The notes: generated by a model from the letters alone, not told the origin. A DNA stretch of 64,000 nucleotides from CAVSJJ01 sp963771015 (GCA_963771015.1 CAVYRN010000009.1:620001-684000); one strand, 5' to 3'; shown: positions 16,665 to 25,864, counted from the stretch's first letter. Numbers and translations are program-made.

Positions 16665-17774
16665 TCACTCCCGGCTCAGGGTGACCTCGCGTTCGAGGAA
16701 CGCCCCAAGACGGCCGGCCGCCTCCGCCACGGCGCCCTGCTCGGCTCGGGTCCATCGGTGGTCGGGGCGCAGCGACACCGTGACGCCGTCGCCGGTCAGC
16801 CGGCGGGCGAACATGCCGACGTCGCGCCCGTCGACCACGACGATCCCGCCGCCGATGCGCGCCCAGAGGCCGATCCGCACCCCATCGGGGTCGGAGCGTG
16901 GCAGGCCCAGGTCGGCGTAGGTGAGGAAGGCCTCGTCGAACACCGGCAGGAGGTAGGCCGCGTGCTCGCGGGTCGTCCGTGCCGCGACCGCCGGGTCGAA
17001 CCACAGCCGGTGGCCCTCGACGTCGACCGACGCCACTGCGTCGCCCAGCTCGGCGAGGGCGGCGCGGATCTGGGTAAGGGTAAGAGTGCACCACCGGGCG
17101 AGGTCCCGCTCGCTCGCCGGACCGTGGCCGCCGACGAAGCGGCGCACCAACGTCGCGATGGCCTCCTCTCCCGTGAGGGCGTCGCTGGGTCCTGCGGGAA
17201 CGGCGGTGTCCAGGAGGGCGTAGGTGTGCTCGGTCCCTCGAGGCGGGCCGGAGCACACCACCGCCCGCAGCTCGGCGACGAGGAGGACGTGGCCGAGTCG
17301 TACACCGGGCCCGGGTAGGCGCCGCTCGGCGAGGGCGGGTCCGATCTCCGCCCGGGTCAGGGTGCGGCCGTCGCCGAGCAGGGTGGCGATGGCCTCGAGG
17401 GACCGGCCGAGCGTGACATCGTCGAGCTCGAGCTGGCGGTGCCGGGCCGCCATGCCGGACTCGACCTTCGGCGACGTGAGCCGGAGCAGCCAGCGCAGGT
17501 CCTCGGCGGCCACGAAGTGCCACGTCGGTCGCAGGACGTGGGTGCGGACGAACCCCCCGCGGGCTTGGTCGGCGAGGACCGCGGCATACGTCGCCCGGCG
17601 GCTGCGCTGGCCGAGCGACCAGGCCGCCATGGGTGCGTCCTGTGCCTGGACCGCGGTGAGGAGCCGGACGACGTCGCTCGGGTGGGGGAGGGCGCCGCCG
17701 GCGAGGCGCTGGGTGGCGAGGCGGCGTCGGGTCAGCCAGGCGCGGTCACGGGTGAGCACCCCTGCATCGTCCAC
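16665..17774 (-). CDS. Winged-helix DNA-binding domain protein (HTH_42 family)
   Basis: A 369-residue protein with the LTRRRLATQRLAG N-terminus, LLTAVQAQDAPMAAWSLGQR and later LLPVFDEAFLTYAD and RADHRW-like features of the HTH_42 family (PF06224). The same superfamily includes the AlkX/YcaQ DNA glycosylases that unhook crosslinks, but this shorter form is usually annotated only as DNA-binding. Its place beside lexA makes a DNA-repair role tempting (inference). The catalytic QxQ/QxD motif of AlkX-type enzymes appears as QAQD near residues 44-47, worth a structural check. Confidence 0.82.
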   Translation of the reverse strand: MDDAGVLTRDRAWLTRRRLATQRLAGGALPHPSDVVRLLTAVQAQDAPMAAWSLGQRSRRATYAAVLADQARGGFVRTHVLRPTWHFVAAEDLRWLLRLTSPKVESGMAARHRQLELDDVTLGRSLEAIATLLGDGRTLTRAEIGPALAERRLPGPGVRLGHVLLVAELRAVVCSGPPRGTEHTYALLDTAVPAGPSDALTGEEAIATLVRRFVGGHGPASERDLARWCTLTLTQIRAALAELGDAVASVDVEGHRLWFDPAVAARTTREHAAYLLPVFDEAFLTYADLGLPRSDPDGVRIGLWARIGGGIVVVDGRDVGMFARRLTGDGVTVSLRPDHRWTRAEQGAVAEAAGRLGAFLEREVTLSRE

Positions 17775-17793
17775 GGCGGGGCCGACATCCCGG

Positions 17794-17846
17794 TTGCTCC
17801 CGGGAATGGGGTGGCGCTATTCTGGCGTTGTGTAATGATGTAATCA
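17794..17846 (+). promoter_or_regulatory. Promoter and operator of the Arg/Gly-rich protein gene
   Basis: TTGCTC (17794-17799) and TATTCT (17818-17823), with an 18-base spacer, make a reasonable -35/-10 pair. Just downstream, TGAT-GTA-ATCA (17836-17846) is a small dyad inside an AT-rich block with the TGTAAT/TGTAAT direct repeat. A repressor site at the transcription start is likely; the repressor is unknown. Confidence 0.5.
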
Positions 17847-17868
17847 AGTAACGAGAGAAGGAGTCGAC

Positions 17869-18573
17869 ATGACCCCCCACACCACGACACAAGAGCGCGG
17901 CCGCAGCGGTCGCGGCCCCGGTCGCCGCGGGATGCGCGGCGCCGAGGGCGAGTCCGGCCCGATGGATGGCCCCGGCTTCGGCCCGGGTCCCGGCGGGCGA
18001 GGAGGCCGCGGTCGCCGCGGTCCCGGCGGCGAGCGGATCGGCCGCGGCCGCGGCTTCGGCCGACCGGGCGGTTGGCAGCAGGTCGACCTGCCTCCGGCCG
18101 ACGACGCCGCCGCATGGTTCGCCGGGCGGCTGCCCGAGAGCTGGTTCACCGACGTCGACGTCACCGTCGACCGGGAGGAGATCACCGTCGTCGGCACCCT
18201 CGCCGACGAGGTCGCCGATGCGGCCGAGGCGGAGGGACGGATCGGCCGGTTCCGGTCCGAGACCCGTGACGAGCGGATCGCCATCGCCAACGAGGCCGAA
18301 CGGCGCTTCGGGCGCAAGGTCGCCTGGGGCACCCGGCTCGGCGACCGGACGGCGCTGTTCACCCACCTCGCCGTCCCGGTCATGACCCGGCTGCGTCAGC
18401 CCGAGCGTCAGGTCCTCGACACCCTCGTCGATGCCGGCGTCGCCCGGTCTCGCTCCGACGCCCTCGCCTGGTGCGTGCGGCTGGTCGGCGAGCACACCGA
18501 GGACTGGCTGGTCCGGCTGCGCGACGCGATGGCCGAGGTCGACAAGCTGCGCGGCGAGGGCCCGGCCATCTGA
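17869..18573 (+). CDS. Hypothetical protein with Arg/Gly-rich N-terminus
   Basis: A 234-residue protein. The first 65 residues are Gly/Arg/Pro-rich with many RG steps (GRGGRGRRGPGG), as in nucleic-acid-binding tails. A folded part of about 165 residues follows, with VDVTVDREEITVVGTLADE, a basic middle and a C-terminal helical segment (RLRQPERQVLDTLVDAGVAR). No family is recognised. The ATG has GAAGGAG 8 bases upstream. The preceding promoter carries a dyad, so it is probably regulated. RNA or DNA binding is a guess from composition only. Confidence 0.6.
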   Translation: MTPHTTTQERGRSGRGPGRRGMRGAEGESGPMDGPGFGPGPGGRGGRGRRGPGGERIGRGRGFGRPGGWQQVDLPPADDAAAWFAGRLPESWFTDVDVTVDREEITVVGTLADEVADAAEAEGRIGRFRSETRDERIAIANEAERRFGRKVAWGTRLGDRTALFTHLAVPVMTRLRQPERQVLDTLVDAGVARSRSDALAWCVRLVGEHTEDWLVRLRDAMAEVDKLRGEGPAI

Positions 18574-18608
18574 GCGGGCCCCAGTCCAGCCCGGTCCACC
18601 CCGTCCCG

Positions 18609-18643
18609 ACCGCCGGGCTCGGCCGTACTGCCGAGCCGGCGGT
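18609..18643 (+). terminator. Hairpin terminator
   Basis: ACCGCCGGGCTCGGC pairs with GCCGAGCCGGCGGT (one bulged G) around the loop CGTACT, just downstream of the Arg/Gly-rich gene. It occupies the start of the 410-base gap to nrdR; the rest of that gap holds one GTATGCCG-type octamer (18679-18686) and the NrdR boxes. Confidence 0.65.
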
Positions 18644-18854
18644 CCGGCGACTCGGGCGGCAACGCCGGCGGCGCTGGGCGGCATACCCCCAGATGTGGTA
18701 CCTCATCAGTCGCACCGGTCCCACGGATGGTGCTGCGACACGCCCGACAGCCGTCGCGGGGTCCGAACTCCGAGCCGCTGACCTGCGCAAACGCGGTCGT
18801 GGCGACGAATATCTCCGTTTGGGTTGCACGGCGGTCCGCAGTGGGTCAAGATAG

Positions 18855-18901
18855 CCACTACATCTTGTGGTTACACCACTGTGATTCGTCCACATGTAGT
18901 G
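18855..18901 (+). promoter_or_regulatory. Paired NrdR boxes upstream of nrdR-nrdJ
   Basis: CCACTACATCTTGTGG (18855-18870) and CACATGTAGTG (18891-18901) are imperfect palindromes resembling the NrdR box. Their centres are about three helical turns apart, as is usual for the pairs recognised by NrdR in Streptomyces. They lie about 80-130 bases upstream of nrdR, implying autoregulation and control of nrdJ by the ATP/dATP-sensing repressor. Confidence 0.75.
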
Positions 18902-18983
18902 CACAGCCCGACGGCCTTGTGCACAGGTTGTCCCCAGGGCCATCCACCGAGTCGTCCCCAGGCGGGCGGAAGGGAGCGCACCA

Positions 18984-19511
18984 GTGCACTGTCCCTTCTG
19001 CCGCCACACCGACTCGCGGGTCATGGACTCCCGGGTCACCGACGACGGTGCGGCCATCCGCCGCCGTCGGCAGTGCCCCGAGTGCGGTCGCCGGTTCACG
19101 ACGCTCGAGAGCGCCAGCCTGACCGTGGTCAAGCGGTCCGGGGCGTCCGAGCCGTTCAGCCGGAGCAAGGTCCTCATCGGCGTGCGGAAGGCGTGTCAGG
19201 GGCGCCCGGTCTCCGAGGACGACCTCGCGCTGCTCGCCCAGCGGGTCGAGGAGACGATCCGCGGCCAGGGCAGCGCCGAGGTCGAGGCCCAGGAGGTCGG
19301 CCTGGCCGTCCTCGAGCCGCTGCGGGAGCTCGACGAGGTCGCCTACCTGCGCTTCGCGAGCGTCTACCAGGCCTTCGACAGCCTGGAGGACTTCGAGGTC
19401 GCCGTCGCGCTGCTGCGGGCGGAGCGCGAGGCGACCGGCGAGGAGCCGCCCGCCCGGGTTCCCGCCGGGCCACCCGGCCACGGACCGGGTGCGGACCACG
19501 CGACCGGCTGA
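18984..19511 (+). CDS. nrdR: Ribonucleotide reductase repressor NrdR
   Basis: A 175-residue NrdR. A zinc ribbon with Cys3, Cys6, Cys31 and Cys34 is followed by the ATP-cone domain (about 49-139; VVKRSGASEPFSRSKV) that binds ATP or dATP. The C-terminus has a Pro/Gly tail not needed for the fold. NrdR represses ribonucleotide reductase genes when dATP is high. It is 120 bases upstream of nrdJ and probably cotranscribed, with NrdR boxes ahead of it. GTG start at 18984. Confidence 0.96.
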   Translation: MHCPFCRHTDSRVMDSRVTDDGAAIRRRRQCPECGRRFTTLESASLTVVKRSGASEPFSRSKVLIGVRKACQGRPVSEDDLALLAQRVEETIRGQGSAEVEAQEVGLAVLEPLRELDEVAYLRFASVYQAFDSLEDFEVAVALLRAEREATGEEPPARVPAGPPGHGPGADHATG

Positions 19512-19631
19512 CCGGACGAGCATCGACGGCCACCCACCACGAGCAGGACACACCGACCACTGTCGGTGGTCGAACAGACACTGGAACACGAAGGTCACCA
19601 CCCCGGGCGCCGGGGAGAAGAGAGGGAAGGC

Positions 19632-22559
19632 ATGACCGAGACGGCTGGAGCACGTGCAGGTGCCCGCAGGCCCGGCAAGGCCAAGGGGGTGAGGATCGAG
19701 CGCATCTACACCACCGCAGGCGTCCACCCCTACGACGAGGTGACCTGGGAGAACCGCGACGTCGTCCAGACGAACTGGAAGACCGGCGAGACGATCTTCG
19801 AGCAGCGCGGCGTCGAGTTCCCCGACTTCTGGTCGATCAATGCGAGCACGATCGTCACGACGAAGTACTTCCGCGGCGCGGTCGGCACCGCCGAGCGCGA
19901 GTCGAGCCTGCGCCAGCTCATCGACCGCGTCGTCCTCACCTACGTCAAGGGTGGCAAGGACTTCGGCTACTTCGGCACCGACGAGGACGCCGAGCTCTTC
20001 GAGCATGAGCTGACCTACGCCCTGCTGCACCAGGTGTTCAGCTTCAACAGCCCGGTCTGGTTCAACGTCGGCACCAAGAGCCCGCAGCAGGTCAGCGCCT
20101 GCTTCATCCTTTCCGTCGACGACTCGATGGACTCCATCCTCAACTGGTACAAGGAGGAGGGGAAGATCTTCCAGGGGGGCTCGGGCGCGGGCCTCAACCT
20201 CTCGCGCATCCGCGCCTCCAAGGAGCTGCTGTCCTCCGGCGGTACCGCCTCCGGGCCGGTCTCGTTCATGCGCGGAGCCGACGCCTCCGCCGGGACGATC
20301 AAGTCAGGTGGCGCGACCCGCCGAGCGGCGAAGATGGTCGTCCTCGACGTCGACCACCCGGACATCGTCGAGTTCGTCGAGACCAAGGCGCGCGAGGAGG
20401 ACAAGATCCGTGCGTTGCGTGACGCCGGCTTCGACATGGACCTCGGCGGCAAGGACATCGTCTCGGTCCAGTACCAGAACGCCAACAACAGCGTCCGCGT
20501 CAACGACGAGTTCATGCGCGCGGTCGAGGACGGCACCGAGTTCGGCCTGCGAGCCCGGCAGGGCGGCGAGGTCATCGACACCATCGACGCCCGCGAGCTG
20601 TGGGTGAAGATGGCCAAGGCGGCCTGGGAGTGCGCCGACCCGGGCGTCCAGTACGACGACACGATCAACGACTGGCACACCAACCCCGAGACCGGCCGGA
20701 TCACCGCGTCCAACCCGTGCAGCGAGTACATGTCCCTCGACAACTCCTCGTGCAACCTGGCCAGTCTCAACCTGCTGAAGTTCCTCCGCGACGACGACAC
20801 CTTCGACGCGCCGACCTTCGCCAAGGTGGTCGAGCTCGTCATCACGGCGATGGACATCTCGATCAGCTTCGCGGACTTCCCGACCGAGGCGATCGGCGAG
20901 ACGACGCGCGACTACCGTCAGCTCGGCATCGGCTACGCCAACCTCGGCGCGCTGCTCATGGCCACCGGCCACGGCTACGACTCCGAGGGGGGCCGGGCGA
21001 TCGCGGCGAGCATCACCTCGCTGCTCACCGGCGCGGCATACCGGCGCTCGGCCGAGCTGGCCGCGGCCGTCGGCCCGTATGCCGGCTACGCCCGCAACGC
21101 CGATGCCCACAAGCGGGTCATGCGCAAGCACCAGGCGGCCAACGACGCCATGCGGACGCTGCACACGATGGACAAGGACATCCACCGTGCCGCGACGAAG
21201 GCGTGGGACGACGTCGTCAAGCTCGGCGAGAGGAACGGCTTCCGCAACGCGCAGGCCTCGCTGCTGGCCCCGACCGGGACGATCGGCTTCATGATGGACT
21301 GCGACACGACCGGCATCGAGCCGGACTTCTCGCTGGTGAAGTTCAAGAAGCTCGTCGGTGGTGGGTCGATGCAGATCGTCAACCTCACCATTCCGCGGGC
21401 CCTTCGTGGGTTGGGCTACACCGAGGAGACGGTGGAGGCCATCGTCGAGTACATCGCCGACAAGGGCCATGTCATCGACGCGCCGGGTCTGAAGCCCGAG
21501 CACTACGAGATCTTCGACACCGCCATGGGTGCGCGGGCGATCGCGCCGATGGGACACGTGCGGATGATGGCGGCGGTGCAGCCGTTCCTGTCCGGGGCGA
21601 TCTCCAAGACCGTCAACCTTCCCGAGACCGCGACCGTGGAGGACATCGAGGACGTCTACCTGCAGGGCTGGAAGCTCGGCCTCAAGGCGCTCGCGGTCTA
21701 CCGCGACAACTGCAAGGTCGGCCAGCCGCTCTCCGATGGTGGCTCGACCGCCAAGGATGCCAAGGACGCCAAGGCGTCCGCCGCGGCCGCCGCGGCGGCG
21801 CCGGTCGTCGAGCGGGTCGTCGAGTACCGCCCGGTCCGCGAGCGGCTGCCCAAGCGGCGCGCGTCGCAGACGACGTCGTTCGCCGTGGGCGGCGCCGAGG
21901 GGTACCTGACGGCCGGGACGTACGACGACGGGCGGCTCGGCGAGCTGTTCCTCAAGTTCGGCAAGCAGGGGTCGACCCTCGCCGGCGTCATGGACGCCTT
22001 CTCGATCGCCATCTCGGTCGCCCTCCAGTACGGCGTGCCGCTCGAGACGTTCGTCGAGAAGTTCACGAACATGCGGTTCGAGCCGGCCGGCCTGACCGAC
22101 GACCCCGACGTGCGGATGGCGCAGTCGATCATGGACTACGTCTTCCGGCGTCTGACCCTGGACCACCTCGACTTCGAGACCCGGTCCTTCATGGGCATCT
22201 ACACCGCCGAGGAGCGCGCCCGCCAGCTCGAGACCGGCTCGTACACGGAGGCCGCCGAGGAGGAGTCCGAGTCCGAGATCGAGTCCGAGATCGAGTCCTA
22301 CAGCCAGGGCGTCGCCACGGCCCCGAAGAAGAAGAGCTCCGAGGACCGCGCCGACCACGCCGCCGACGTCAACTTCGGCGCCGGGGCCGCCTCGGCCCGC
22401 GAGGTCGACGTCGAGATCCGCTCCTCGCAGGACCTGCTCGAGAAGTTCCAGGGCAAGGCCGCCGACGCGCCGATGTGCCTCACCTGTGGCACGAAGATGC
22501 GGCCGGCCGGCTCCTGCTACGTCTGCGAGGGCTGCGGCAGCACGAGCGGCTGCAGCTGA
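19632..22559 (+). CDS. nrdJ: Vitamin B12-dependent (class II) ribonucleotide reductase NrdJ
   Basis: A 975-residue adenosylcobalamin-dependent reductase that makes deoxynucleotides with or without oxygen. Visible features: the N-side redox cysteine near 157 (QVSACFILS), and the active-site region NPCSEYMSLDNSSCNL with Cys363 and Cys374. An Ala/Lys-rich interdomain linker lies near 710-740. The C-terminal Cys-rich tail (CLTCGTKMRP, CYVCEGCGSTSGC) shuttles reducing equivalents. The ATG at 19632 has AGGGAAGG upstream; the in-frame extension to 19566 is unlike the family. No B12 riboswitch is seen ahead of it; control appears to be by NrdR. Confidence 0.96.
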   Translation: MTETAGARAGARRPGKAKGVRIERIYTTAGVHPYDEVTWENRDVVQTNWKTGETIFEQRGVEFPDFWSINASTIVTTKYFRGAVGTAERESSLRQLIDRVVLTYVKGGKDFGYFGTDEDAELFEHELTYALLHQVFSFNSPVWFNVGTKSPQQVSACFILSVDDSMDSILNWYKEEGKIFQGGSGAGLNLSRIRASKELLSSGGTASGPVSFMRGADASAGTIKSGGATRRAAKMVVLDVDHPDIVEFVETKAREEDKIRALRDAGFDMDLGGKDIVSVQYQNANNSVRVNDEFMRAVEDGTEFGLRARQGGEVIDTIDARELWVKMAKAAWECADPGVQYDDTINDWHTNPETGRITASNPCSEYMSLDNSSCNLASLNLLKFLRDDDTFDAPTFAKVVELVITAMDISISFADFPTEAIGETTRDYRQLGIGYANLGALLMATGHGYDSEGGRAIAASITSLLTGAAYRRSAELAAAVGPYAGYARNADAHKRVMRKHQAANDAMRTLHTMDKDIHRAATKAWDDVVKLGERNGFRNAQASLLAPTGTIGFMMDCDTTGIEPDFSLVKFKKLVGGGSMQIVNLTIPRALRGLGYTEETVEAIVEYIADKGHVIDAPGLKPEHYEIFDTAMGARAIAPMGHVRMMAAVQPFLSGAISKTVNLPETATVEDIEDVYLQGWKLGLKALAVYRDNCKVGQPLSDGGSTAKDAKDAKASAAAAAAAPVVERVVEYRPVRERLPKRRASQTTSFAVGGAEGYLTAGTYDDGRLGELFLKFGKQGSTLAGVMDAFSIAISVALQYGVPLETFVEKFTNMRFEPAGLTDDPDVRMAQSIMDYVFRRLTLDHLDFETRSFMGIYTAEERARQLETGSYTEAAEEESESEIESEIESYSQGVATAPKKKSSEDRADHAADVNFGAGAASAREVDVEIRSSQDLLEKFQGKAADAPMCLTCGTKMRPAGSCYVCEGCGSTSGCS

Positions 22560-22589
22560 CCCTGGCCGGCGACAGGCCTCGCACGGCTG

Positions 22590-22621
22590 CCGGCCCGGTC
22601 CCCTGGGTGGGACCGGGCCGG
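22590..22621 (+). terminator. Strong hairpin terminator of nrdJ
   Basis: A perfect 13-base stem (CCGGCCCGGTCCC with its complement) around a 6-base loop lies 30 bases after the nrdJ stop. Confidence 0.75.
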
Positions 22622-22676
22622 CCGGCCCCGCGGTAGCCTTCACCCGTCACCCGCAGGTGCGGCACGAGGGGGAGCG

Positions 22677-23111
22677 ATGACCCAGAACCCGGCTCCGGGG
22701 TGGTACCCGGTCGAGCAGGGCATGGAGAGGTACTGGGATGGGCAGGCGTGGACCGCGCAGGTGCGGCCCACGTGGAGTGGCCACAACGTCCCGCCGCCGG
22801 TCGGCGTACAGCCGCTGCCATCCGCGAGCGGGATGGCCATGTCGCCCTACGGCCCCGCCGGCGCGGTCGCGGTGTCCCCGAAGAACCCCGCACTGGCCGT
22901 CATCGCCTCGTTCTTCCTGCCCGGCCTCGGTCAGCTCATCAACGGTGACACGAACAAGGGCGTCGCCATGCTCGTCACCTACGTCGTGAGCTTCCTGCTG
23001 ATGCTCGTTCTCATCGGCTTCGTCACCGCCTTCGGCGTGTGGGTCTGGAGCATGGTGGACGCCTACCAGGGGGCCCGGGACTGGAACCTGCGGCACGGCA
23101 TCCTCAGCTGA
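22677..23111 (+). CDS. DUF2510 and TM2-type small membrane protein
   Basis: A 144-residue protein. The N-terminal DUF2510 motif (APGWYPVEQGMERYWDGQAW, residues 6-25) is typical of actinobacterial membrane proteins. A Pro-rich linker and two TM helices with the TM2-type signature follow (PALAVIASFFLPGLGQLING ... WVWSMVDAYQGARDWN). Function of these families is unknown. ATG at 22677 has GGGGGAGCG just upstream. Confidence 0.85.
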   Translation: MTQNPAPGWYPVEQGMERYWDGQAWTAQVRPTWSGHNVPPPVGVQPLPSASGMAMSPYGPAGAVAVSPKNPALAVIASFFLPGLGQLINGDTNKGVAMLVTYVVSFLLMLVLIGFVTAFGVWVWSMVDAYQGARDWNLRHGILS

Positions 23112-23196
23112 GGCTGCCGGCCGGGGCGTCCGGCCCGGCCTGTCGGCGCGAGGCCCGATCTGGCGGACGGGCCGGCCCCGATCGACCCCGCCAGCA

Positions 23197-23232
23197 CGAA
23201 GGGCGGCTCTCCACGAGGGAGGCCGCCCTTCG
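23197..23232. terminator. Bidirectional hairpin terminator
   Basis: CGAAGGGCGGC and GCCGCCCTTCG are perfect 11-base arms separated by 14 bases, between the convergent TM2 and NERD genes. Confidence 0.7.
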
Positions 23233-23317
23233 CTCCCGTGCGCGGACGAACGGGACGCGAAGTCGCCGCACACCGGCTCAGGGGAGGGCCGCGCTGCAGG
23301 GCCCTCCGGTCTCGGGA

Positions 23318-24223
23318 TCAGGCCATGGTCGTCAGGCTCGCCGCCAGGGACACGTAGACACGCTCGCGGGCCGCGGCGTCGAGGGGACCGGGGTGACCCA
23401 GCAGCTTGCGCAGCGGCTTGAGGCCGACGACGGCCGTCTCGCCCGCTGGGAGTATGCCGTGGAACATCGGGAAGGACCCGCCGACCAGGCAGAGCACGGG
23501 GGTCACCGGAACCTCGGCGAGCCCGGTGCCCTCGAGGACGGTGCGCACGGATGCCGCCAGCTTCTCGACGCCGCCGACGAGGTCGTTGCGCTGGCGTCCG
23601 CGGACATACAGGTCGGTCTGGCGGGGTCCGAACATCCCTCCGGCCTGGCGAACGGCCACCGCGGCGCCGGCATACCGCTGGGCGTCCACGACGAAGACAC
23701 CGTCGCCGGCGATGACGAGGTGGTCGATGTGCGCCCGGCTGCCGGGAATGCGACGGTTGGTGAGCAGCAGAGCGTCGCCGACATCGACGACGGCCCGGAG
23801 GGCAACCGTGATGGCGCGCTCGCTGTCGGCGCCCTGCTTGGCTGCCTTGGTGAGAGCACGGTCGCTCGGCTCGGTCCGGCCGAGCAGGCTCCGCGGGCCC
23901 TTGTCGTTGTCCTCGCCGGCATGGCGGTGGCGGTACCCCTCCGCGCCTGGTCCCGGCTCGGTCGTGGTGTCGGGGCGCGCGGCGGCAAGGTCCATGATGG
24001 CGACGGCGTGCGCCCCGAACCGACCGCCGAACGAGGGGGACTGCAGACTCATCGAGGCGGACGCGAGGTCGGCTGCGGATGTCTGGTGCCGGGTGGACAG
24101 GCAGGAGGCACACACGATGGTGCGCCGGGCGCGGTCGTACGCGACCGGCTCACCCGCGGGAATGGACGATCCGCAGGCGCACAGGCCGGAGTACTCGAGG
24201 GTAATCGCATCGAGATCGGTCAC
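23318..24223 (-). CDS. NERD (nuclease-related) domain protein with zinc-ribbon-like N-terminus
   Basis: A 301-residue protein. The N-terminus has a CAC...CASC pattern (about residues 15-41) like a small zinc ribbon. A low-complexity linker (about 70-125) leads to a NERD domain: GADSERAITVALRAV, RAHIDHLVIAGDGVFVVDAQRY. NERD belongs to the PD-(D/E)xK nuclease fold. The position usually Lys in the core strand (VFVIDxK) reads Gln here (VVDAQRY), so nuclease activity may be lost or rearranged. No toxin, methylase or helicase partner flanks it. Function unknown. Confidence 0.8.
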   Translation of the reverse strand: MTDLDAITLEYSGLCACGSSIPAGEPVAYDRARRTIVCASCLSTRHQTSAADLASASMSLQSPSFGGRFGAHAVAIMDLAAARPDTTTEPGPGAEGYRHRHAGEDNDKGPRSLLGRTEPSDRALTKAAKQGADSERAITVALRAVVDVGDALLLTNRRIPGSRAHIDHLVIAGDGVFVVDAQRYAGAAVAVRQAGGMFGPRQTDLYVRGRQRNDLVGGVEKLAASVRTVLEGTGLAEVPVTPVLCLVGGSFPMFHGILPAGETAVVGLKPLRKLLGHPGPLDAAARERVYVSLAASLTTMA

Positions 24224-24562
24224 GGCTGTACCTCGTTGGTGGCTGACTGGCCCACCTCAGGGGTCGGTGGGCCAGTGCCAATCTCGCAGGTCAGAGCGGT
24301 GGTGGGATCGGTCGTTCGGCCAGTTCGCCCCCAGCCGTTGGGCCCGACCTGGACTAGTCACAACGCCTCGCCGGCGCGGTGACCGAGGGGCGCGCGTGAC
24401 CCGTGAGGAGCGACGGAGAGTTGCCAGTGTGGCTGACGTGACGGATGTGTCGATTGCGTGGGCGCGTCGACCGGGTGGTTCCGGGCCGGGGGTCGCAGGA
24501 CGGTGTCGAAGGAGTGGGTCGCCGACCCGGCGTCGATGCGGAGTCCCCGCGCTCGGGAGAAC

Positions 24563-24568
24563 TACTCT
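24563..24568 (+). promoter_or_regulatory. -10 box of a leaderless promoter (DUF4921 gene)
   Basis: TACTCT ends 7 bases before the GTG at 24575, matching the leaderless spacing seen elsewhere. It decides the start in favour of 24575. Confidence 0.6.
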
Positions 24569-24574
24569 GGCCTC

Positions 24575-25831
24575 GTGGTCACGCCGCTGCCGGAGCAGGA
24601 CCAGCCCTCGCTCGTCCGGCTGCCGGACGGCACCGTCAAGCAGGTCAACCCGCTCACCGGGACCCAGGTGTGGACCGTCCCGGGTCGGGCGGGGCGGCCG
24701 CTGCCGACCTCGACCGGCCCCCATCGCCGCATCGACCCCACGGAGCATGGGCGGCATTGCGCGTTCTGCGCGGGCCGATACCTCGACACCCCGCCGGAGA
24801 AGGCGAGGGTCGTCCGCGACGGCGACGGTTGGCGCGTCCTCACCGGCGTCACGGCCGAGGAGCTCGAGGTGACGACGGCCGAGTTCCGGCTCGTCCCCAA
24901 CCTCTACGCCATCGTGTCGGTCGACTACTGGCGCCTGAACCACGGGCATCGGCCGACGGCGCAGATGAGTGCTCGCCGGGCCGCGTACCTGGCGACGGCG
25001 GGTGGCGAAGCGCACGTCGAGCGGCTCCAGGCGATCCGGGAGCGTAGCGGGGCAACGTCCGGCGGCGAGGGCGAGGCGTTCTTCGGCGGCTTCCACGACG
25101 TCGTGGTCGCCCGGCGCCACTTCGTCGACGGCGCCCGGTGCGAGGACGAGCTCGCCTCGTCGGGCACGCTCACCCCCGAGGAGCACCGCCAGTACATCGC
25201 CTTCACCGTCCGCGCGGCGCGGGAGATGTACGGCGCCGACCCGCTCGTGGCCAACGTCGCCGTCTTCCAGAACTGGCTCGCCCCGGCCGGCGCGTCGTTC
25301 GACCATCTGCACAAACAACTCGTCGCCATCGACACGCTCGGCCGGCGCCGCGAGCAGGAGGTGGCCCGTCTCGCCGCCGACCCGGGCCTCTTCCAGCACG
25401 CCGTGCTCGACCTCGTGGCCGAGCACGGCCTGGTCGTCGCCACCAACGAGCACGCCATCGCCTTCGCCGGCGTCGGGCACCGTTACCCGGGCCTCGAGGT
25501 GTGGTCGCGCCGCGGCGACGTCCCCCCGTGGGAACTGAGCGAGGCCGAGCTCGCCGACTGGTCCGACCTCGTGCACGCCTGCCACGCGGCGACGGGCCCG
25601 GCCGTGCCGACGAACGAGGAGTGGCACTACCGCCCCCCCGGCCTGGACGCCGCCATGCCGTTGCGGGTCGTCCTCAAGTGGCGGATCTCGACGCTGGCCG
25701 GCTTCGAGGGCGGGACGCGGATCTACATCAACACGATCGACCCGTGGACCGTGCGCGAGAGCGCCCGCACGGCGATGGCTGCGCTGCAGGCGCGGGGCGC
25801 CCTGGCGCCGGGGATCGAGCTGACGGAGTAG
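24575..25831 (+). CDS. DUF4921 family protein (GalT/HIT-superfamily-like)
   Basis: A 418-residue protein. It begins VVTPLPEQDQPSLVRLPDG and carries DGTVKQVNPLTGTQVWTVPG, a CAFC pair, and FDHLHKQLVAID, which resembles the His-containing core of galactose-1-phosphate uridylyltransferase/HIT enzymes. It is therefore probably a nucleotide-sugar or nucleotidyl transferase or hydrolase of unknown substrate. The leaderless GTG at 24575 is chosen; frames back to 24458 add Trp/Arg-rich sequence with no conservation expected. Single gene. Confidence 0.82.
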   Translation: MVTPLPEQDQPSLVRLPDGTVKQVNPLTGTQVWTVPGRAGRPLPTSTGPHRRIDPTEHGRHCAFCAGRYLDTPPEKARVVRDGDGWRVLTGVTAEELEVTTAEFRLVPNLYAIVSVDYWRLNHGHRPTAQMSARRAAYLATAGGEAHVERLQAIRERSGATSGGEGEAFFGGFHDVVVARRHFVDGARCEDELASSGTLTPEEHRQYIAFTVRAAREMYGADPLVANVAVFQNWLAPAGASFDHLHKQLVAIDTLGRRREQEVARLAADPGLFQHAVLDLVAEHGLVVATNEHAIAFAGVGHRYPGLEVWSRRGDVPPWELSEAELADWSDLVHACHAATGPAVPTNEEWHYRPPGLDAAMPLRVVLKWRISTLAGFEGGTRIYINTIDPWTVRESARTAMAALQARGALAPGIELTE

Positions 25832-25835
25832 CCGG

Positions 25836-25864
25836 GTGGCCGCGGCCTCGTCGGGCCGCGCCAC
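25836..25864 (+). terminator. Hairpin terminator
   Basis: GTGGC-C-GCGGCC pairs with GGCCGC-GCCAC, one bulged base, 5 bases after the DUF4921 stop. Confidence 0.65.

Noticed and set aside
18855..18901. B12 riboswitch upstream of the class II reductase
   Set aside because: No B12-box (GCCACTG-type) or long leader structure; the elements match NrdR boxes instead.
20304..22643. 779-codon minus-strand open frame opposite nrdJ
   Set aside because: Shadow frame; nrdJ on the other strand is complete with active-site cysteines.
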